Shown: positions 47,229 through 56,423 of the stretch, piece by piece
How positions within the stretch are numbered: position 1 is the stretch's first letter
Layout: each line of letters opens with the position of its first letter
From: Acidobacteriaceae bacterium
GTDB lineage: Bacteria; Acidobacteriota; Terriglobia; Terriglobales; Acidobacteriaceae
NCBI GenBank assembly: GCA_003134855.1
Contig: PLCS01000007.1
Span: forward strand, 62,001-126,000
Reading direction: 5' to 3'
Length of the DNA: 64,000 bases
Program-made: the position numbers and the translations under genes
The notes under the pieces: model-generated
Told to the model about the DNA's origin: nothing
What the model saw: the letters and a program-made list of their open reading frames with translations, nothing else
Databases searched by the model: none

Positions 47229-48167
47229 ATGCGGGTGGAATCAATGCACCTCACACGGAGCTTAAGAGAGACGATCATAGAACCGCGCGTCCTCTTTCTC
47301 GGCCGAAGCACCCTTGACGTTCTCTATCGCCTCGACGGACTTCCCGCCGAAGACACCAAGGTCTACGCGCAGCAGTTCCATGCCGCGCCGGGAGGCCCGG
47401 CGTTGAACGCCGCCATCACCCACGCGCTGCTGGGCGGTGAGGCGATGCTGATCAGCGCTGTCGGCGGCGGGCCGTGGGCCGCTCCGGTGCGCGCCGAACT
47501 CGAAGGCCATGGCATCAGGCTGCTTGATCTGGCCGCGGGTACGAATTACGAAACACCGCTGACCACGGTTCTGGTGAATGCCGCGAGCGGCAGCCGAACG
47601 ATTCTCAATCCGCCACTTTCCGCAGTGCGGCTTACCTTGTTGGTAGAAAGCTGGGAGAAGAGCGTACCCACCGGTTGGGGTGCTGTTCCGCCGGTTGTTC
47701 TCACCGACGGCTTCCACCTTGAAGAGACTCTACCGCTGCTCGCCGCCTGCAAGGCCGCGGGAGCCGCGATCTGCCTGGACGGCGGCAGTTGGAAGCCAGG
47801 AACCGCGGAAGTGGCCCCCCTGCTCTCCGTTGCGATTTGCAGCGAGCGCTTTGCCGTTCCGGGCCTCGACGCCAATCCGGAGTCGCTCTTTCCCTGGTTT
47901 GCGGACTGGGGCGTTGCCTGCATCGCGCTTACGCGCGGCGCACGGCCCATTCTCGGCTGGGAGCGCGGACGCCGCTTCGAGATTGAGGTCGCGCGGATTG
48001 ATGCAGCGGATACGCTGGGCGCGGGAGACGTGCTGCACGGAGCCTTTGCGCACTTCTTCGCGGCTGGGGATGGCTTTGAGTCGGCACTGCGGCGCGCCGC
48101 CGGGATCGCAAGCCTCTCCTGCCAGAGCCTGGGCACGCAGAGTTGGGCAGCGGGCGACGTCCGTTGA
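47229..48167 (+). CDS. PfkB-family carbohydrate/nucleoside kinase
   Basis: This 312-residue cytoplasmic kinase (ribokinase fold) transfers phosphate from ATP to a sugar or nucleoside. The first glycine-rich signature is FHAAPGGPALNAAITHALLGGE, and the second signature with the catalytic Asp is DTLGAGDVLHGAFAHF, Asp267 being the expected base. ATG 47244 (MHLTRS) is a possible later start. The substrate cannot be named from sequence. Confidence 0.88.
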   Translation: MRVESMHLTRSLRETIIEPRVLFLGRSTLDVLYRLDGLPAEDTKVYAQQFHAAPGGPALNAAITHALLGGEAMLISAVGGGPWAAPVRAELEGHGIRLLDLAAGTNYETPLTTVLVNAASGSRTILNPPLSAVRLTLLVESWEKSVPTGWGAVPPVVLTDGFHLEETLPLLAACKAAGAAICLDGGSWKPGTAEVAPLLSVAICSERFAVPGLDANPESLFPWFADWGVACIALTRGARPILGWERGRRFEIEVARIDAADTLGAGDVLHGAFAHFFAAGDGFESALRRAAGIASLSCQSLGTQSWAAGDVR

Positions 48168-48521
48168 TTGACGAAAAATATCCTTCAGGGGCTAAAGCCC
48201 AACGTTTGTTTTGCGGCATTTGCGGCACGACTGAAGTCGTGCCCTGACACTTCTTGCAACCCTGAATGCATTGTTGCGCAGCCTGTAAAGCCCCCTGTTT
48301 ACGACTCTTTATGACACGACTGAACTCCCATCCCATCAATGAAGACCTGTCTATGGGGACCCCGTGAAGTCGTGCCCTGACGCTTCTTGCGGCCCAGAAT
48401 GCGTTTTTTTCGCAGCCTGTAATGCACGCGTTGATGTTGAAGCTTACGGCACGACTGAAGAAGTCGTGCCGTGTTACAAAGCAGGAACGCAATCGAGTTT
48501 TCCAGCAGACTGTAGATGCGG
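48168..48521. repeat. Repeat-filled spacer of 354 bases
   Basis: It holds GGCACGACT-type palindromes at 48224-48243 and 48448-48470 (the second with 11-base arms, ACGGCACGACT/AGTCGTGCCGT) and a degenerate one near 48312. A duplicated block of about 60 bases, CCTGACACTTCTTGCAACCC and following against CCTGACGCTTCTTGCGGCCC and following, begins at 48243 and 48373. A PALINDROME-like CCATCAATGAAGACC/ATGGGG stretch lies between. No gene is seen. Confidence 0.8.
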
Positions 48522-50672
48522 TCAGTCGGCCGCGTTGGCCTTCTTTGCCGGCGGCTTGCTGACGGCGGGCCTGGGAATGGCGCTCAACTCCGCCTTGCCC
48601 TCGGCCAATTGCATGAGAAACTCCTGACTGGAGAATGGGCTGGCGAAGGGCTTGGCGTCCTTGAGGAGCTTGCTGGCGCGCAGGTAGCTGCCGTCGGGCT
48701 GCTGGAGGCGGGCTTTTACATTGTCAGCAAGGTAAGCGGGCAGAATCTCTTCGTGAATGCGGGCCAGAGCCGCGGGATCGCGGACCGGGAAGGCCACCTC
48801 GCAGCGCTCGAAAAGGTTGCGCGGCATCCAGTCGGCAGAGCCGAGATAGATTTCGTCGTCGCCGCCGTTGGCGAAGTGGAAGATGCGCGAGTGCTCCAGG
48901 AAACGGCCGACGATGGAGCGGACGCGAATGCGCTCGGAAAGGCCCTTCACTCCGGGACGCAGAATCGAGAGGCCGCGGACAATCAGGTCGATCTCGACGC
49001 CGGCCTGCGAGGCTTTGTAGAGCGCCTCAATCACCGAAGGCTCAAGCAGCGCATTCATCTTGGCGACGATGTGGGCGGGGCGTCCGGCCTGGGCGTGTTC
49101 CTGCTCGCGGCGGATGAGGCCAAGGAAGCTCTCGGCCATGGTGAGCGGCGCCACCAATAACGGCCTGTAGTCGTCGATCTCGGCGTGAGCGGTGAGGTAG
49201 TTGAAGACCATGTGAACCCGCTCGGTCATCCGCGGATCGCAGGTGAGCAGGCTGAGGTCGGTGTAGAAGCGGGCGGTGACGGGGTTGTAGTTGCCGGTGC
49301 CCAGGTGGCAATAGCGGCGGGTGACGCCGTCTTCGTCGCGGCGGACGAGCAGGGCCAGCTTGCAATGGGTCTTGAGGCCGACGACGCCGTGGAAGACCTG
49401 CACGCCGGCATCCTCCATGCTGCGCGCCCAGCGGATATTCGAGGCCTCGTCGAAGCGGGCCATCAGCTCGACGACCAGCGTGGTCTCCTTGGTGGTGGCG
49501 GCTTCGATCAGCGCCTGGAAGACGGGCGAGTCCTGACTGGTGCGATAGAGCGTCTGCTTCATCGTGACCACGGCGGGGTCTTCCGCGCCCTGCTCAATGA
49601 AATCGACGACTGGATCGTAGGAGTCATAGGGGTGGTGGAGGAGCACGTCGTGCTGGCGCAGCTCGTCGAAGATAGTGGCGGATTTGCGGCCCAGCTTGAA
49701 GGCTCGGGGCGTGAAGACTGGGAACTTGAGGTCGGGCCGCTGCACGCCGCCATAGAAGAACATCAGCCGCGAGAGATTCACCGGGCCGTCGCCGCGGAAG
49801 ACCTGATCCTCATCCAGCTCGAAGTTGACGCGCAGGCGCTCGACGATCTCGAGATCGGCGCCGGACTCGATCTCCAGGCGCACGGCGTCGCCCTTGCGGC
49901 GGTTGTGCAGCTCGACGCGAATGGTCTCCAGCAGCGAGCGCGCTTCTTCTTCCTCGAAATACAAATTCGAGTTGCGGGTGACGCGAAAGGCGGCGCGGGC
50001 CAGCATTTCATAGCCGCGGTACATGCCGGCCAGGTTCTGCGCAATCAGGTCTTGCAGCAGCACGTAGTCGTGTGCGCCTTCGGGCGAGGGCAGGCGCACG
50101 AAGCGGGGCAGCGCGCGCGGCACCGTGACGACGCCCAGGACTTGCGGGCCGGAGCTGCGCCGCTTGAGCCGCAGCAACAGCGCCAGGCAGAGCGCCATAT
50201 TCAGCACGCGCGGAAAAGGGTGGGCCGGATCGATGGAGATGGGCGTCAGCAGCGGGTCAACCTCGCGCTGAAAGTACTCCTGGGCAAAGTCGCGGGCCTC
50301 TTCGTCCAGTTCCTCCCACTCCAGCAGCCGCACGCCTTGCTGGCGCAGTTCGGGCAGCAGGTGGTCGTTCCAGCAGCGGTACTGCGCATCCACAAAGCTG
50401 TGAATCTCGGCGGTCAGCGCGGAGAGGGATTCGTCGGGGCGGAGGCCGTCGAAGCCCGGCTCGCGGTATCCGTCCTCGATGCGCTGCAAGAGGCCCGCCT
50501 GGCGGATTTCCACGTACTCGTCGAGGTTGGAGGCGGTGATGGCGAGGAACTTGACCCGCTCCAGCAGCGGGTTGGCGGGGTCCTCGGCCTCTTCAAGCAC
50601 ACGCCGGTTGAACTCCATCCAGGAGTGGTCCCGGCCATTGAAGAGCTTTTGTTTCTGCGTAGTCCTTGCCAT
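48522..50672 (-). CDS. ppk1: Polyphosphate kinase 1
   Basis: This 716-residue enzyme polymerises the gamma phosphate of ATP into polyphosphate reversibly. The N and head domains begin LFNGRDHSWMEFNRRVLEEAED and FLAITASNLDEYVEIR. The two catalytic PLD-like histidines are His436 in VVGLKTHCKLALLVRRDE, the phosphorylated one, and His594 in FLEHSRIFHFANGG. HLGTGNYNPVTARFYTDLSL and YLGSADWMPRNLFERCEV are also conserved. Length is normal. Polyphosphate acts in stress survival and phosphate storage. The ATG 50672 is followed by a short basic tail. Confidence 0.97.
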   Translation of the reverse strand: MARTTQKQKLFNGRDHSWMEFNRRVLEEAEDPANPLLERVKFLAITASNLDEYVEIRQAGLLQRIEDGYREPGFDGLRPDESLSALTAEIHSFVDAQYRCWNDHLLPELRQQGVRLLEWEELDEEARDFAQEYFQREVDPLLTPISIDPAHPFPRVLNMALCLALLLRLKRRSSGPQVLGVVTVPRALPRFVRLPSPEGAHDYVLLQDLIAQNLAGMYRGYEMLARAAFRVTRNSNLYFEEEEARSLLETIRVELHNRRKGDAVRLEIESGADLEIVERLRVNFELDEDQVFRGDGPVNLSRLMFFYGGVQRPDLKFPVFTPRAFKLGRKSATIFDELRQHDVLLHHPYDSYDPVVDFIEQGAEDPAVVTMKQTLYRTSQDSPVFQALIEAATTKETTLVVELMARFDEASNIRWARSMEDAGVQVFHGVVGLKTHCKLALLVRRDEDGVTRRYCHLGTGNYNPVTARFYTDLSLLTCDPRMTERVHMVFNYLTAHAEIDDYRPLLVAPLTMAESFLGLIRREQEHAQAGRPAHIVAKMNALLEPSVIEALYKASQAGVEIDLIVRGLSILRPGVKGLSERIRVRSIVGRFLEHSRIFHFANGGDDEIYLGSADWMPRNLFERCEVAFPVRDPAALARIHEEILPAYLADNVKARLQQPDGSYLRASKLLKDAKPFASPFSSQEFLMQLAEGKAELSAIPRPAVSKPPAKKANAAD

Positions 50673-50737
50673 GGAGTCGGTTTCGTGCCGTGTTGGCAGT
50701 CTACAGCTTTTGGGAGGAACAGGGAATAGGGACGCCG

Positions 50738-50959
50738 TCAGCTCTCCTTGCGGTAGAGCATATCGCGGATGGTTCTACGCCTCTCCTCGTTCAATTCGCT
50801 TTCGGCTTTGCGGGCGGCTGCGTCGAGACGCTGCTTGGCAGTGGGTTCGACGAAGTCCGGCGCGCTGCACGCGGGGCAGCGGTTGGCGAAGCCGGGCTTG
50901 TCCGGGCGGAGTTCGAACTCCTCGGAGCAGATGACGCAGGTTTTGATTGGAAGTGCCAT
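50738..50959 (-). CDS. Small zinc-ribbon protein
   Basis: This protein is 73 residues from ATG 50959 (MALPIKTCVICSEEFELRPD). Cysteine pairs CVIC and CPAC, 15 residues apart, make a zinc ribbon, and the rest is a charged helix (AARKAESELNEERRRTIRDM). An upstream ATG at 51049 is in frame but adds an unlikely segment. The function is unknown. The gene follows a GGGAATAGGG-type motif at 50716-50733. Confidence 0.65.
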   Translation of the reverse strand: MALPIKTCVICSEEFELRPDKPGFANRCPACSAPDFVEPTAKQRLDAAARKAESELNEERRRTIRDMLYRKES

Positions 50960-51293
50960 ACGCATCCATGATAACGCGGGCGATTCTTCTGAGGGTTTGA
51001 TTTGTTTGTTGGATGGATTGAGGCCGGTTCGGGGTTCGTGGTCTCCCATCCTAGCCGCAACAAGTGCAAGAAGCAGATCCTTCGACTTCGCTGCGCTTCG
51101 CTCTTAATGAACGGTACCGGTTTGGGTTCGAGGATTCCCACCCATTCCGCAAAAAACGCGGAATGGATGGGGCACCCAGCATAGATGGCTGGAGTTTTCC
51201 GGGATTTGCGATAATAGCTCCGCATTGACCAGCATGACCCGGCGGGTGGAGGATAAGAGCAGTTTGCTTGACCCTGAGAGAGGAGCCGACACC
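50960..51293. other. Gene-free spacer with one clear hairpin
   Basis: CCATTCCGC (51142-51150) and GCGGAATGG (51158-51166) form a nine-base stem with loop AAAAAAC, followed by ATGGGGCACCC. The GGGGCACCC tail resembles that of the CCCAGGTCTC elements at 25662 and 40628. No other gene or RNA is seen. Confidence 0.6.
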
Positions 51294-51929
51294 ATGCGCC
51301 AGGAAACCGCCTTATTGAACGACAGGCCAAACGATCGCTTGACAACGCTGCCGCCGATCCTGGATGGCTCTCCAGCCTTCGAGGGGATGGAGGAGGTCTT
51401 CGAGCTGATTGCCGCGGGACTCTACAGCCTGGCCTCGATGCTGGTAGGCGAAGGCGAGCAGAGTATGCGTCTGGTGGAGGCGGCGGTAGCCAGCGCGGAG
51501 GTCTCCGTCTGCCAGGATCCGATGGTGGCGCGGCAGAGCAGCCGACGGGCGCTGGGCGCCGCGGCCTTGGAGCTGCTGGCCCAGCGCGACCCCGGCAGCC
51601 TGGCCGCGCCTGAGGGCCTGACGCCGGCTTCCGTCTGCATTGAGGAGGACGACCTGGCCGCGGCTGGCATCTCGACCGAGGAGCTGGAAGGCATGATCGC
51701 CGGGCCGGAGCGCGACCGGGTGAGGGAGTGGCTGGAAAGCCTGCCCGCATGGATGCGTACCGTCTTCGTGCTGCGCGCGGTGGCCGGGTTCAACGCCGCA
51801 GAGACGGCCGAACTGCTGAAGGCGCACGGCGGGCCGCAAGCCGCCGCATGGACCCCGGAGGTAGCGCGCGAGGTCTTCCGACAGGGGCTCTGCTCGCTGG
51901 CATCGCAACTGCTTAGAAACAGGGAATAG
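51294..51929 (+). CDS. Sigma-70-like regulator, degenerate
   Basis: This protein is 211 residues from ATG 51294, preceded by GAGAGAGGAG. The C-terminal part VREWLESLPAWMRTVFVLRAVAGFNAAETAELLKA strongly resembles sigma-70 region 4 of ECF sigma factors. The N-terminal part (FEGMEEVFELIAAGLYSLASML) is not a good region 2, so it may be an atypical or degraded sigma factor. The end LLRNRE and stop TAG are encoded by a GGGAATAGGG repeat. No anti-sigma factor is adjacent. Confidence 0.6.
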   Translation: MRQETALLNDRPNDRLTTLPPILDGSPAFEGMEEVFELIAAGLYSLASMLVGEGEQSMRLVEAAVASAEVSVCQDPMVARQSSRRALGAAALELLAQRDPGSLAAPEGLTPASVCIEEDDLAAAGISTEELEGMIAGPERDRVREWLESLPAWMRTVFVLRAVAGFNAAETAELLKAHGGPQAAAWTPEVAREVFRQGLCSLASQLLRNRE

Positions 51930-51990
51930 GGACTAAGGGACTTAGGGACTAGGGACTGAGGGACTGAGGGACCAGGAACTGAGGGAGTAG
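51915..51990. repeat. Near-tandem GGGACTNAGGGACT repeat array
   Basis: About seven units of nine to ten bases (CAGGGAATAGGGACTAAGG followed by GACTTAGGGACTAGGGACTG and GGGACTGAGGGACCAGG) drift in sequence. The array begins within the stop codon of the sigma-like gene. It has no unique spacers, so it is not CRISPR. Confidence 0.8.
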
Positions 51991-52224
51991 AGGACGCGCG
52001 CGATGGCTCTTGCGATTCTCCGCGACCTCCTTTCCTCTCCGTATTCGTAAATGGGACGGGACGGGCCTTGGCTTCCCAATCGGATCAAGTGTTTGCGCGG
52101 AGTCCAGACGCCCGCCCGGTTTGTTCGTTACACTAGAGATATGAGCCCTGCTGCCGGTTTTCGCCTTCCTCAAGGAGCGATGATTTCCGGGCCGCAGTTC
52201 TTCGCTGAGAGTCGAACGACCTTG
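51991..52224. other. Leader region of the TolC gene
   Basis: No gene is supported in this leader. In-frame ATGs at 52141 and 52180 could start the TolC protein earlier. AAGGAG at 52172-52177 sits only two bases ahead of ATG 52180, which is too close for an ideal site. Confidence 0.4.
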
Positions 52225-53655
52225 ATGTCCTCCATTACTTATAGCAACCGCTTGAACTGTCGCGTAGGCTGTGCTCTGGCGCTGAGCCTCGCGGGGCTGC
52301 TTGCCTGCGGGCTGACCGCGCAGGCGCCGCCCAGCCAGTCGATCGCGCCGGCCGCCTCTCCCTTTCAGGGCAGCGTGGCGACAGGTGAGATCTCGGCGCA
52401 GCCTCTCGCGCTAACGCTCGACGACGCCATCCAGCGCGGGCTGAAGGCCAACCTGGGCATCATCCTGAGCGGCGCGCAGACGGCCGCGGCGCGCGGCGAA
52501 CGGCTGAGCGAGTTACAGGCCCTGCTGCCCTCGGTGGACGCGAGCGCCAAGGAAACCGTGATGCAGGTGGACCTGGCCGCCGAGGGATTGCGCATACCCG
52601 GCTTCCCCACCATCATCGGCCCCTTTGGATTTACTGATGTGCGGGCTTCGCTGACGTGGTCGCTGATCGATGTGGCTTCGCTGCGCAACTATCTGGCCGC
52701 GCGGCACAACTTCGCCGCCGCGCAATTGTCGGCCCAGGACGCGCGCGAGATGGTGGTGCTGGTGGTGGGCAACGCCTACCTGCTGGCGCTGGCCGATGAA
52801 ACCCGCGTGGCCAGCGTGGAAGCGCAAGTCGCCACGGCCAAAATTTCTCTCAACCAGGCGGCTGACAATCACAAGGCCGGAACGGCGCCGCTGCTGGATG
52901 AGCTGCGCGCTCGCGTCGACTCACAATCTCTGGAGCAGCAGTTGATCGTGGCAAAGAACGCTCTGGAGAAGGACAAGCTGGCCCTGGCGCGGGCGATTGG
53001 GCTTCCGTTGGCGCAGAGCTTTACGCTGGCCGACAAGGCGCCTTACGCGGCCTTCGACCAGATTGACGTGGAGAAGGCCATTCGCGAGGCCCACGCCAAC
53101 CGGAAAGATTTAGCCGCGATGGTGGAGCAGACCCAAGCGGCTGAGCAGCAGCGCAAGGCGGCGACCGCCGACCGGCTGCCCACGCTTAAATTTGCGGGCG
53201 ACTACGGCGACATCGGCACGACGCTGTCGCACTCGCACGGCACCGGCGACGCCACGGGCACGCTGAGCGTTCCGCTATTCAAAGAATACGGGCTGCGCGG
53301 CGAGGCGCAGGTGGCGCAGGCGCAACTGGACACCGCGCAAGCCAAGCTGAGCGACAAGAACGCCCAGGTGGACGCCGATGTGCGCGACGCGCTGCTGGAC
53401 ATTGCCTCGGCGCAAAAGCAAGTCGAGGTGGCTAAATCGAGTGTTGCCCTGGCGGGCGAAGCGCTCAGCGAGGCGCAGCAGCGCTACGCCAACGGCGTCA
53501 GCGACAATCTGGCCGTCAGCCAGGCGCAACAGTCCGTGGCCCAGGCCAACGATCAATACGTGACCAGCCTCTACCGGCACAATGTGGCCAAGCTCAGCCT
53601 GGCGCGCGCGCTGGGAGCGGGCGAGAATTACAAGAATTATCTGGGAGGAAAGTAG
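52225..53655 (+). CDS. TolC-family outer membrane efflux channel
   Basis: This protein is about 476 residues from ATG 52225, just ahead of the signal peptide NCRVGCALALSLAGLLACGL. It has the TolC repeat architecture: LTLDDAIQRGLKANLGIILS begins the first helical repeat, and GTLSVPLFKEYGLRGEAQVAQAQLD, then LAGEALSEAQQRYANGVSDNLAVSQAQQSVAQANDQYVTSLY, belong to the second. It forms the outer-membrane tunnel of tripartite pumps. Two bases separate it from the EmrA adaptor gene, so they are one operon. The inner-membrane pump is missing here. Confidence 0.9.
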   Translation: MSSITYSNRLNCRVGCALALSLAGLLACGLTAQAPPSQSIAPAASPFQGSVATGEISAQPLALTLDDAIQRGLKANLGIILSGAQTAAARGERLSELQALLPSVDASAKETVMQVDLAAEGLRIPGFPTIIGPFGFTDVRASLTWSLIDVASLRNYLAARHNFAAAQLSAQDAREMVVLVVGNAYLLALADETRVASVEAQVATAKISLNQAADNHKAGTAPLLDELRARVDSQSLEQQLIVAKNALEKDKLALARAIGLPLAQSFTLADKAPYAAFDQIDVEKAIREAHANRKDLAAMVEQTQAAEQQRKAATADRLPTLKFAGDYGDIGTTLSHSHGTGDATGTLSVPLFKEYGLRGEAQVAQAQLDTAQAKLSDKNAQVDADVRDALLDIASAQKQVEVAKSSVALAGEALSEAQQRYANGVSDNLAVSQAQQSVAQANDQYVTSLYRHNVAKLSLARALGAGENYKNYLGGK

Positions 53656-53657
53656 AC

Positions 53658-54887
53658 GTGGCGGATTTTAATCCAACACCAACGCAAATCGATCCTGACG
53701 AGGGCGACGAGATCGCGCAACCGAACACCCGCCGCAGAGTCATCATCGCTGTCGTGGTTGCGGTCCTCGTGCTGGTTGCCGTCGGACTCTGGTGGCATTC
53801 CACCTATACCGAGGACACCGACGACGCGCAGATCAACGGCCACCTGATCCAGGTGAGCGCGCGCGTGGCGGGCCAGGTCGCCAAGGTCTACGTCGAGGAG
53901 AACCAGGTGGTGAAGGCGGGCGACGTGATCGCCGAGCTGGACCCTTCGGACTACAAGGTTGCGGTCGAGAACGCCGAGGCGGCTCTGGCCAGCGCCCAGG
54001 CCAACGCCGCGGCGGCTAATGTGAATGTGCCCATCACCACCGTCAACACCGGCAGCAATCTGCGCGCGGCGGACGCCAATGTGAGCGGTTCGCAGGCCGG
54101 CGTGGGGCAGGCGGAGAAGCAACTGGATGCCGCGCACGCCCGCGTGACCCAGGCCCAGGCCAACTACACCAAGGCGCAGGCCGATCTGGAGCGCTACAAG
54201 CCGCTGGTGGAAAAAGACGTCATCAGCAAGCAGCAGTTTGACGCCGCCGTGGCCGCCGCCGACGCGACCAAGGCCGCCGTGGCGGACGCCCGCGCCAACG
54301 AGCAGGCTGCCGTCGACGGAGTGAAAGTGGCCCTGGAGCGCGAGGCGCAGGCCCAGGCAGGTTTGAAGTACGCCCAGACCGGACCCGAGCAGGTGGTGGC
54401 GCAGAGTGCCCGCGCCAAGCAGGCCGAGGCGCAGGTGCAGCAAGCCCAGGCGCAGCTCGACATGGCCAAACTGAATCTGAGTTACACGCGCATTGTCGCG
54501 CCCACGGCCGGCATTATCACCCGCAAGAGCGTGGAGATCAACCAGAACGTCGCGCCAGGGCAGAATCTGCTGATGCTGGTTTCGCTGGAAGGGCTGTGGG
54601 TGACGGCCAACTTCAAGGAGACGCAACTGCGGCATATGTTCGCCGGGCAGGCTGTGGAGATTGACGTGGACTCGACGGGCAAGACGTACCACGGCAAGGT
54701 GACGCAGATTGGCGGCGCGACCGGCTCGGTGCTCTCGCTCTTTCCGCCGGAAAACGCAACGGGCAACTACGTCAAGGTCGTCCAGCGCGTACCGGTGCGC
54801 ATCGACTTCAATGACCTGGCCGGCGAAGACCCCAGCCACGAGCTGAGGCCGGGGCTTTCAGTGGAGCCGAAGGTGCGCGTGAAGTAG
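53658..54887 (+). CDS. EmrA/HlyD-type periplasmic adaptor
   Basis: This protein of 409 residues from GTG 53658 has one N-terminal helix (VIIAVVVAVLVLVAVGLWW). The HlyD-type barrel-lipoyl half follows (GHLIQVSARVAGQVAKVYVEENQVVKAGDVIAELD), then a long coiled-coil hairpin (about residues 90-270). The second lipoyl half is LSYTRIVAPTAGIITRKSVEINQNVAPGQNLLMLVSL. It bridges a membrane pump and TolC. Partner by type would be an EmrB-like MFS pump, but the next gene is an APC permease on the other strand. Confidence 0.92.
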   Translation: MADFNPTPTQIDPDEGDEIAQPNTRRRVIIAVVVAVLVLVAVGLWWHSTYTEDTDDAQINGHLIQVSARVAGQVAKVYVEENQVVKAGDVIAELDPSDYKVAVENAEAALASAQANAAAANVNVPITTVNTGSNLRAADANVSGSQAGVGQAEKQLDAAHARVTQAQANYTKAQADLERYKPLVEKDVISKQQFDAAVAAADATKAAVADARANEQAAVDGVKVALEREAQAQAGLKYAQTGPEQVVAQSARAKQAEAQVQQAQAQLDMAKLNLSYTRIVAPTAGIITRKSVEINQNVAPGQNLLMLVSLEGLWVTANFKETQLRHMFAGQAVEIDVDSTGKTYHGKVTQIGGATGSVLSLFPPENATGNYVKVVQRVPVRIDFNDLAGEDPSHELRPGLSVEPKVRVK

Positions 54888-54979
54888 CAACTATTGATCC
54901 GGCCCGAAATCAGTTTGAGGTTTTCCATCCTTGCGCTTCTTATCTGGCGCAAAGGCGGGAAACCGCGAGCCAGCTTCGT

Positions 54980-56383
54980 TCATGAAGCCCGCGCGAATGG
55001 CCACTGCCCCAGCCGCCGCGCGCGAATCAGATAGATCAGCGTGCCGGAGACGGCGATGGCGGCAGCTACGGCCAAGCTCCCCAGCGCGTGGCGGCGGTTG
55101 ACCAGCAGGAAGACAAAGCCTCCCATCGCCACCAGCGGCGCCAGCGGATAAAGCGGCATTTTGAATGGCCGTGCCAGCTCCGGCCTCTGCGCCCGGAGCA
55201 GCATCACTCCCACCTGTTGCGGGAAGAATTGCAGCAGGATGCGCGTAATCACCAACATCGTAATTACCTGCGCCAGCGAAAAGAAGCAGAAGCACGCTGC
55301 CACTACTCCCAGCGCCACCAGCGAGCGGTGGGGAATGTTGTGCTTGGGATGGACGGCGGCCAAAAATTGGAAGTAGTTGCCGTCCCTGGCGGCGGCGTAG
55401 GGCACGCGCGAGTAGCCCAGCAGCAGCGAGAAGACCGAGGCAAAGGCCGTCCAGATGATCAGCGCGGCCATCAGCCGCCCGGCCACGCTTCCAAAGGCGG
55501 AGCGCGCGATGTCGGCCACCAGTTGCAGGCGAACCGCTGCGCCCGCGCTGGCGTGCGAGGCGGCGTCGCGCATCGACGGCAGCGCGGCCAGATTCATCGC
55601 CACGTAGAACGCAGAGACGAAGAGCACCGAGAGCAGAATGGCGCGCGGAATCGTCCGCTCCGGCCTCTTCACCTCGCCGCCCAGAAAGCAGATGTTGTAG
55701 TAGCCCCAGTAGCAATACGTCGTCAGCAGCGTGGCCTGCGCCAGACCGCCCAGCGTCAGGCTCAGCGGCACGGCGGGCGACGCGGGCATCTGCCCGCCGC
55801 CGCTAATCGCAAAGCCGGAGACGATCACCCCGGCAATCGCCGCCAGCACCCCGGCAAAGAGCACCCAGGCCAGTCGCGTGATGGAACTCAAATTGCGATA
55901 GAGCAGCGCCGTGACCAGCAGGCAGGCTGCGGCGGCGGCGAAGTTCGAGCCATGCAGCGCGGGCAACGCGGCAAAGGGCGCTTGATCCAGCCCCGGCCAG
56001 AACCAGGCCAGAAAGCTCGCCAGGCCGATGCAGCCCGAGGCGATGGCGAGCGGCGCGGTGAAGCTCACCTGCCAGACGTAAAGAAAGCTGAGCCAGTTTC
56101 CGGCGCGCTCCGGGCCGTAGATCTCGCGCAGAAAGGCATACGAGCCGCCGGCCCTAGGGAAGGCCGCGCCCAGTTCAGCCCAGACCAGCCCGTCGGCCAC
56201 GGCGATCACCGCACCCAGCACCCAGGCCCACATCGAGAGCCGGTAGCCCGCCGCGGCAATCACCAGCGGCAGCGTGATGAACGGGCCGACGCCAATCATC
56301 TCCAGCATGTTGAAGGCCACGGCAGAGCGCAGGCCGATGCGGCGCTGAAGGGGGGCGGCGGAGTTGGAGGAGGCCAGGGGCAT
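54980..56383 (-). CDS. APC-superfamily amino acid/polyamine permease
   Basis: This protein is 467 residues from ATG 56383 with about 12 transmembrane helices. Typical segments are GLRSAVAFNMLEMIGVGPFITLPLVI near the start, AELGAAFPRAGGSYAFLREIYGP, and LTTYCYWGYYNICFLGGEVKRPERTIPRAILLS. Start 56383 is preferred because the frame above it is Arg-rich and lacks hydrophobic character. The transported solute is unknown. It is divergent from the PIG-L gene. Confidence 0.88.
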   Translation of the reverse strand: MPLASSNSAAPLQRRIGLRSAVAFNMLEMIGVGPFITLPLVIAAAGYRLSMWAWVLGAVIAVADGLVWAELGAAFPRAGGSYAFLREIYGPERAGNWLSFLYVWQVSFTAPLAIASGCIGLASFLAWFWPGLDQAPFAALPALHGSNFAAAAACLLVTALLYRNLSSITRLAWVLFAGVLAAIAGVIVSGFAISGGGQMPASPAVPLSLTLGGLAQATLLTTYCYWGYYNICFLGGEVKRPERTIPRAILLSVLFVSAFYVAMNLAALPSMRDAASHASAGAAVRLQLVADIARSAFGSVAGRLMAALIIWTAFASVFSLLLGYSRVPYAAARDGNYFQFLAAVHPKHNIPHRSLVALGVVAACFCFFSLAQVITMLVITRILLQFFPQQVGVMLLRAQRPELARPFKMPLYPLAPLVAMGGFVFLLVNRRHALGSLAVAAAIAVSGTLIYLIRARRLGQWPFARAS

Positions 56384-56423
56384 GAGGCTCTTTCGCTCCC
56401 CGGATTGTACACTGGCGACAGGT

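Noticed and set aside
51915..51990. Possible CRISPR array
   Set aside because: Units of nine to ten bases drift continuously and there are no unique spacers of constant length; no cas gene is nearby.
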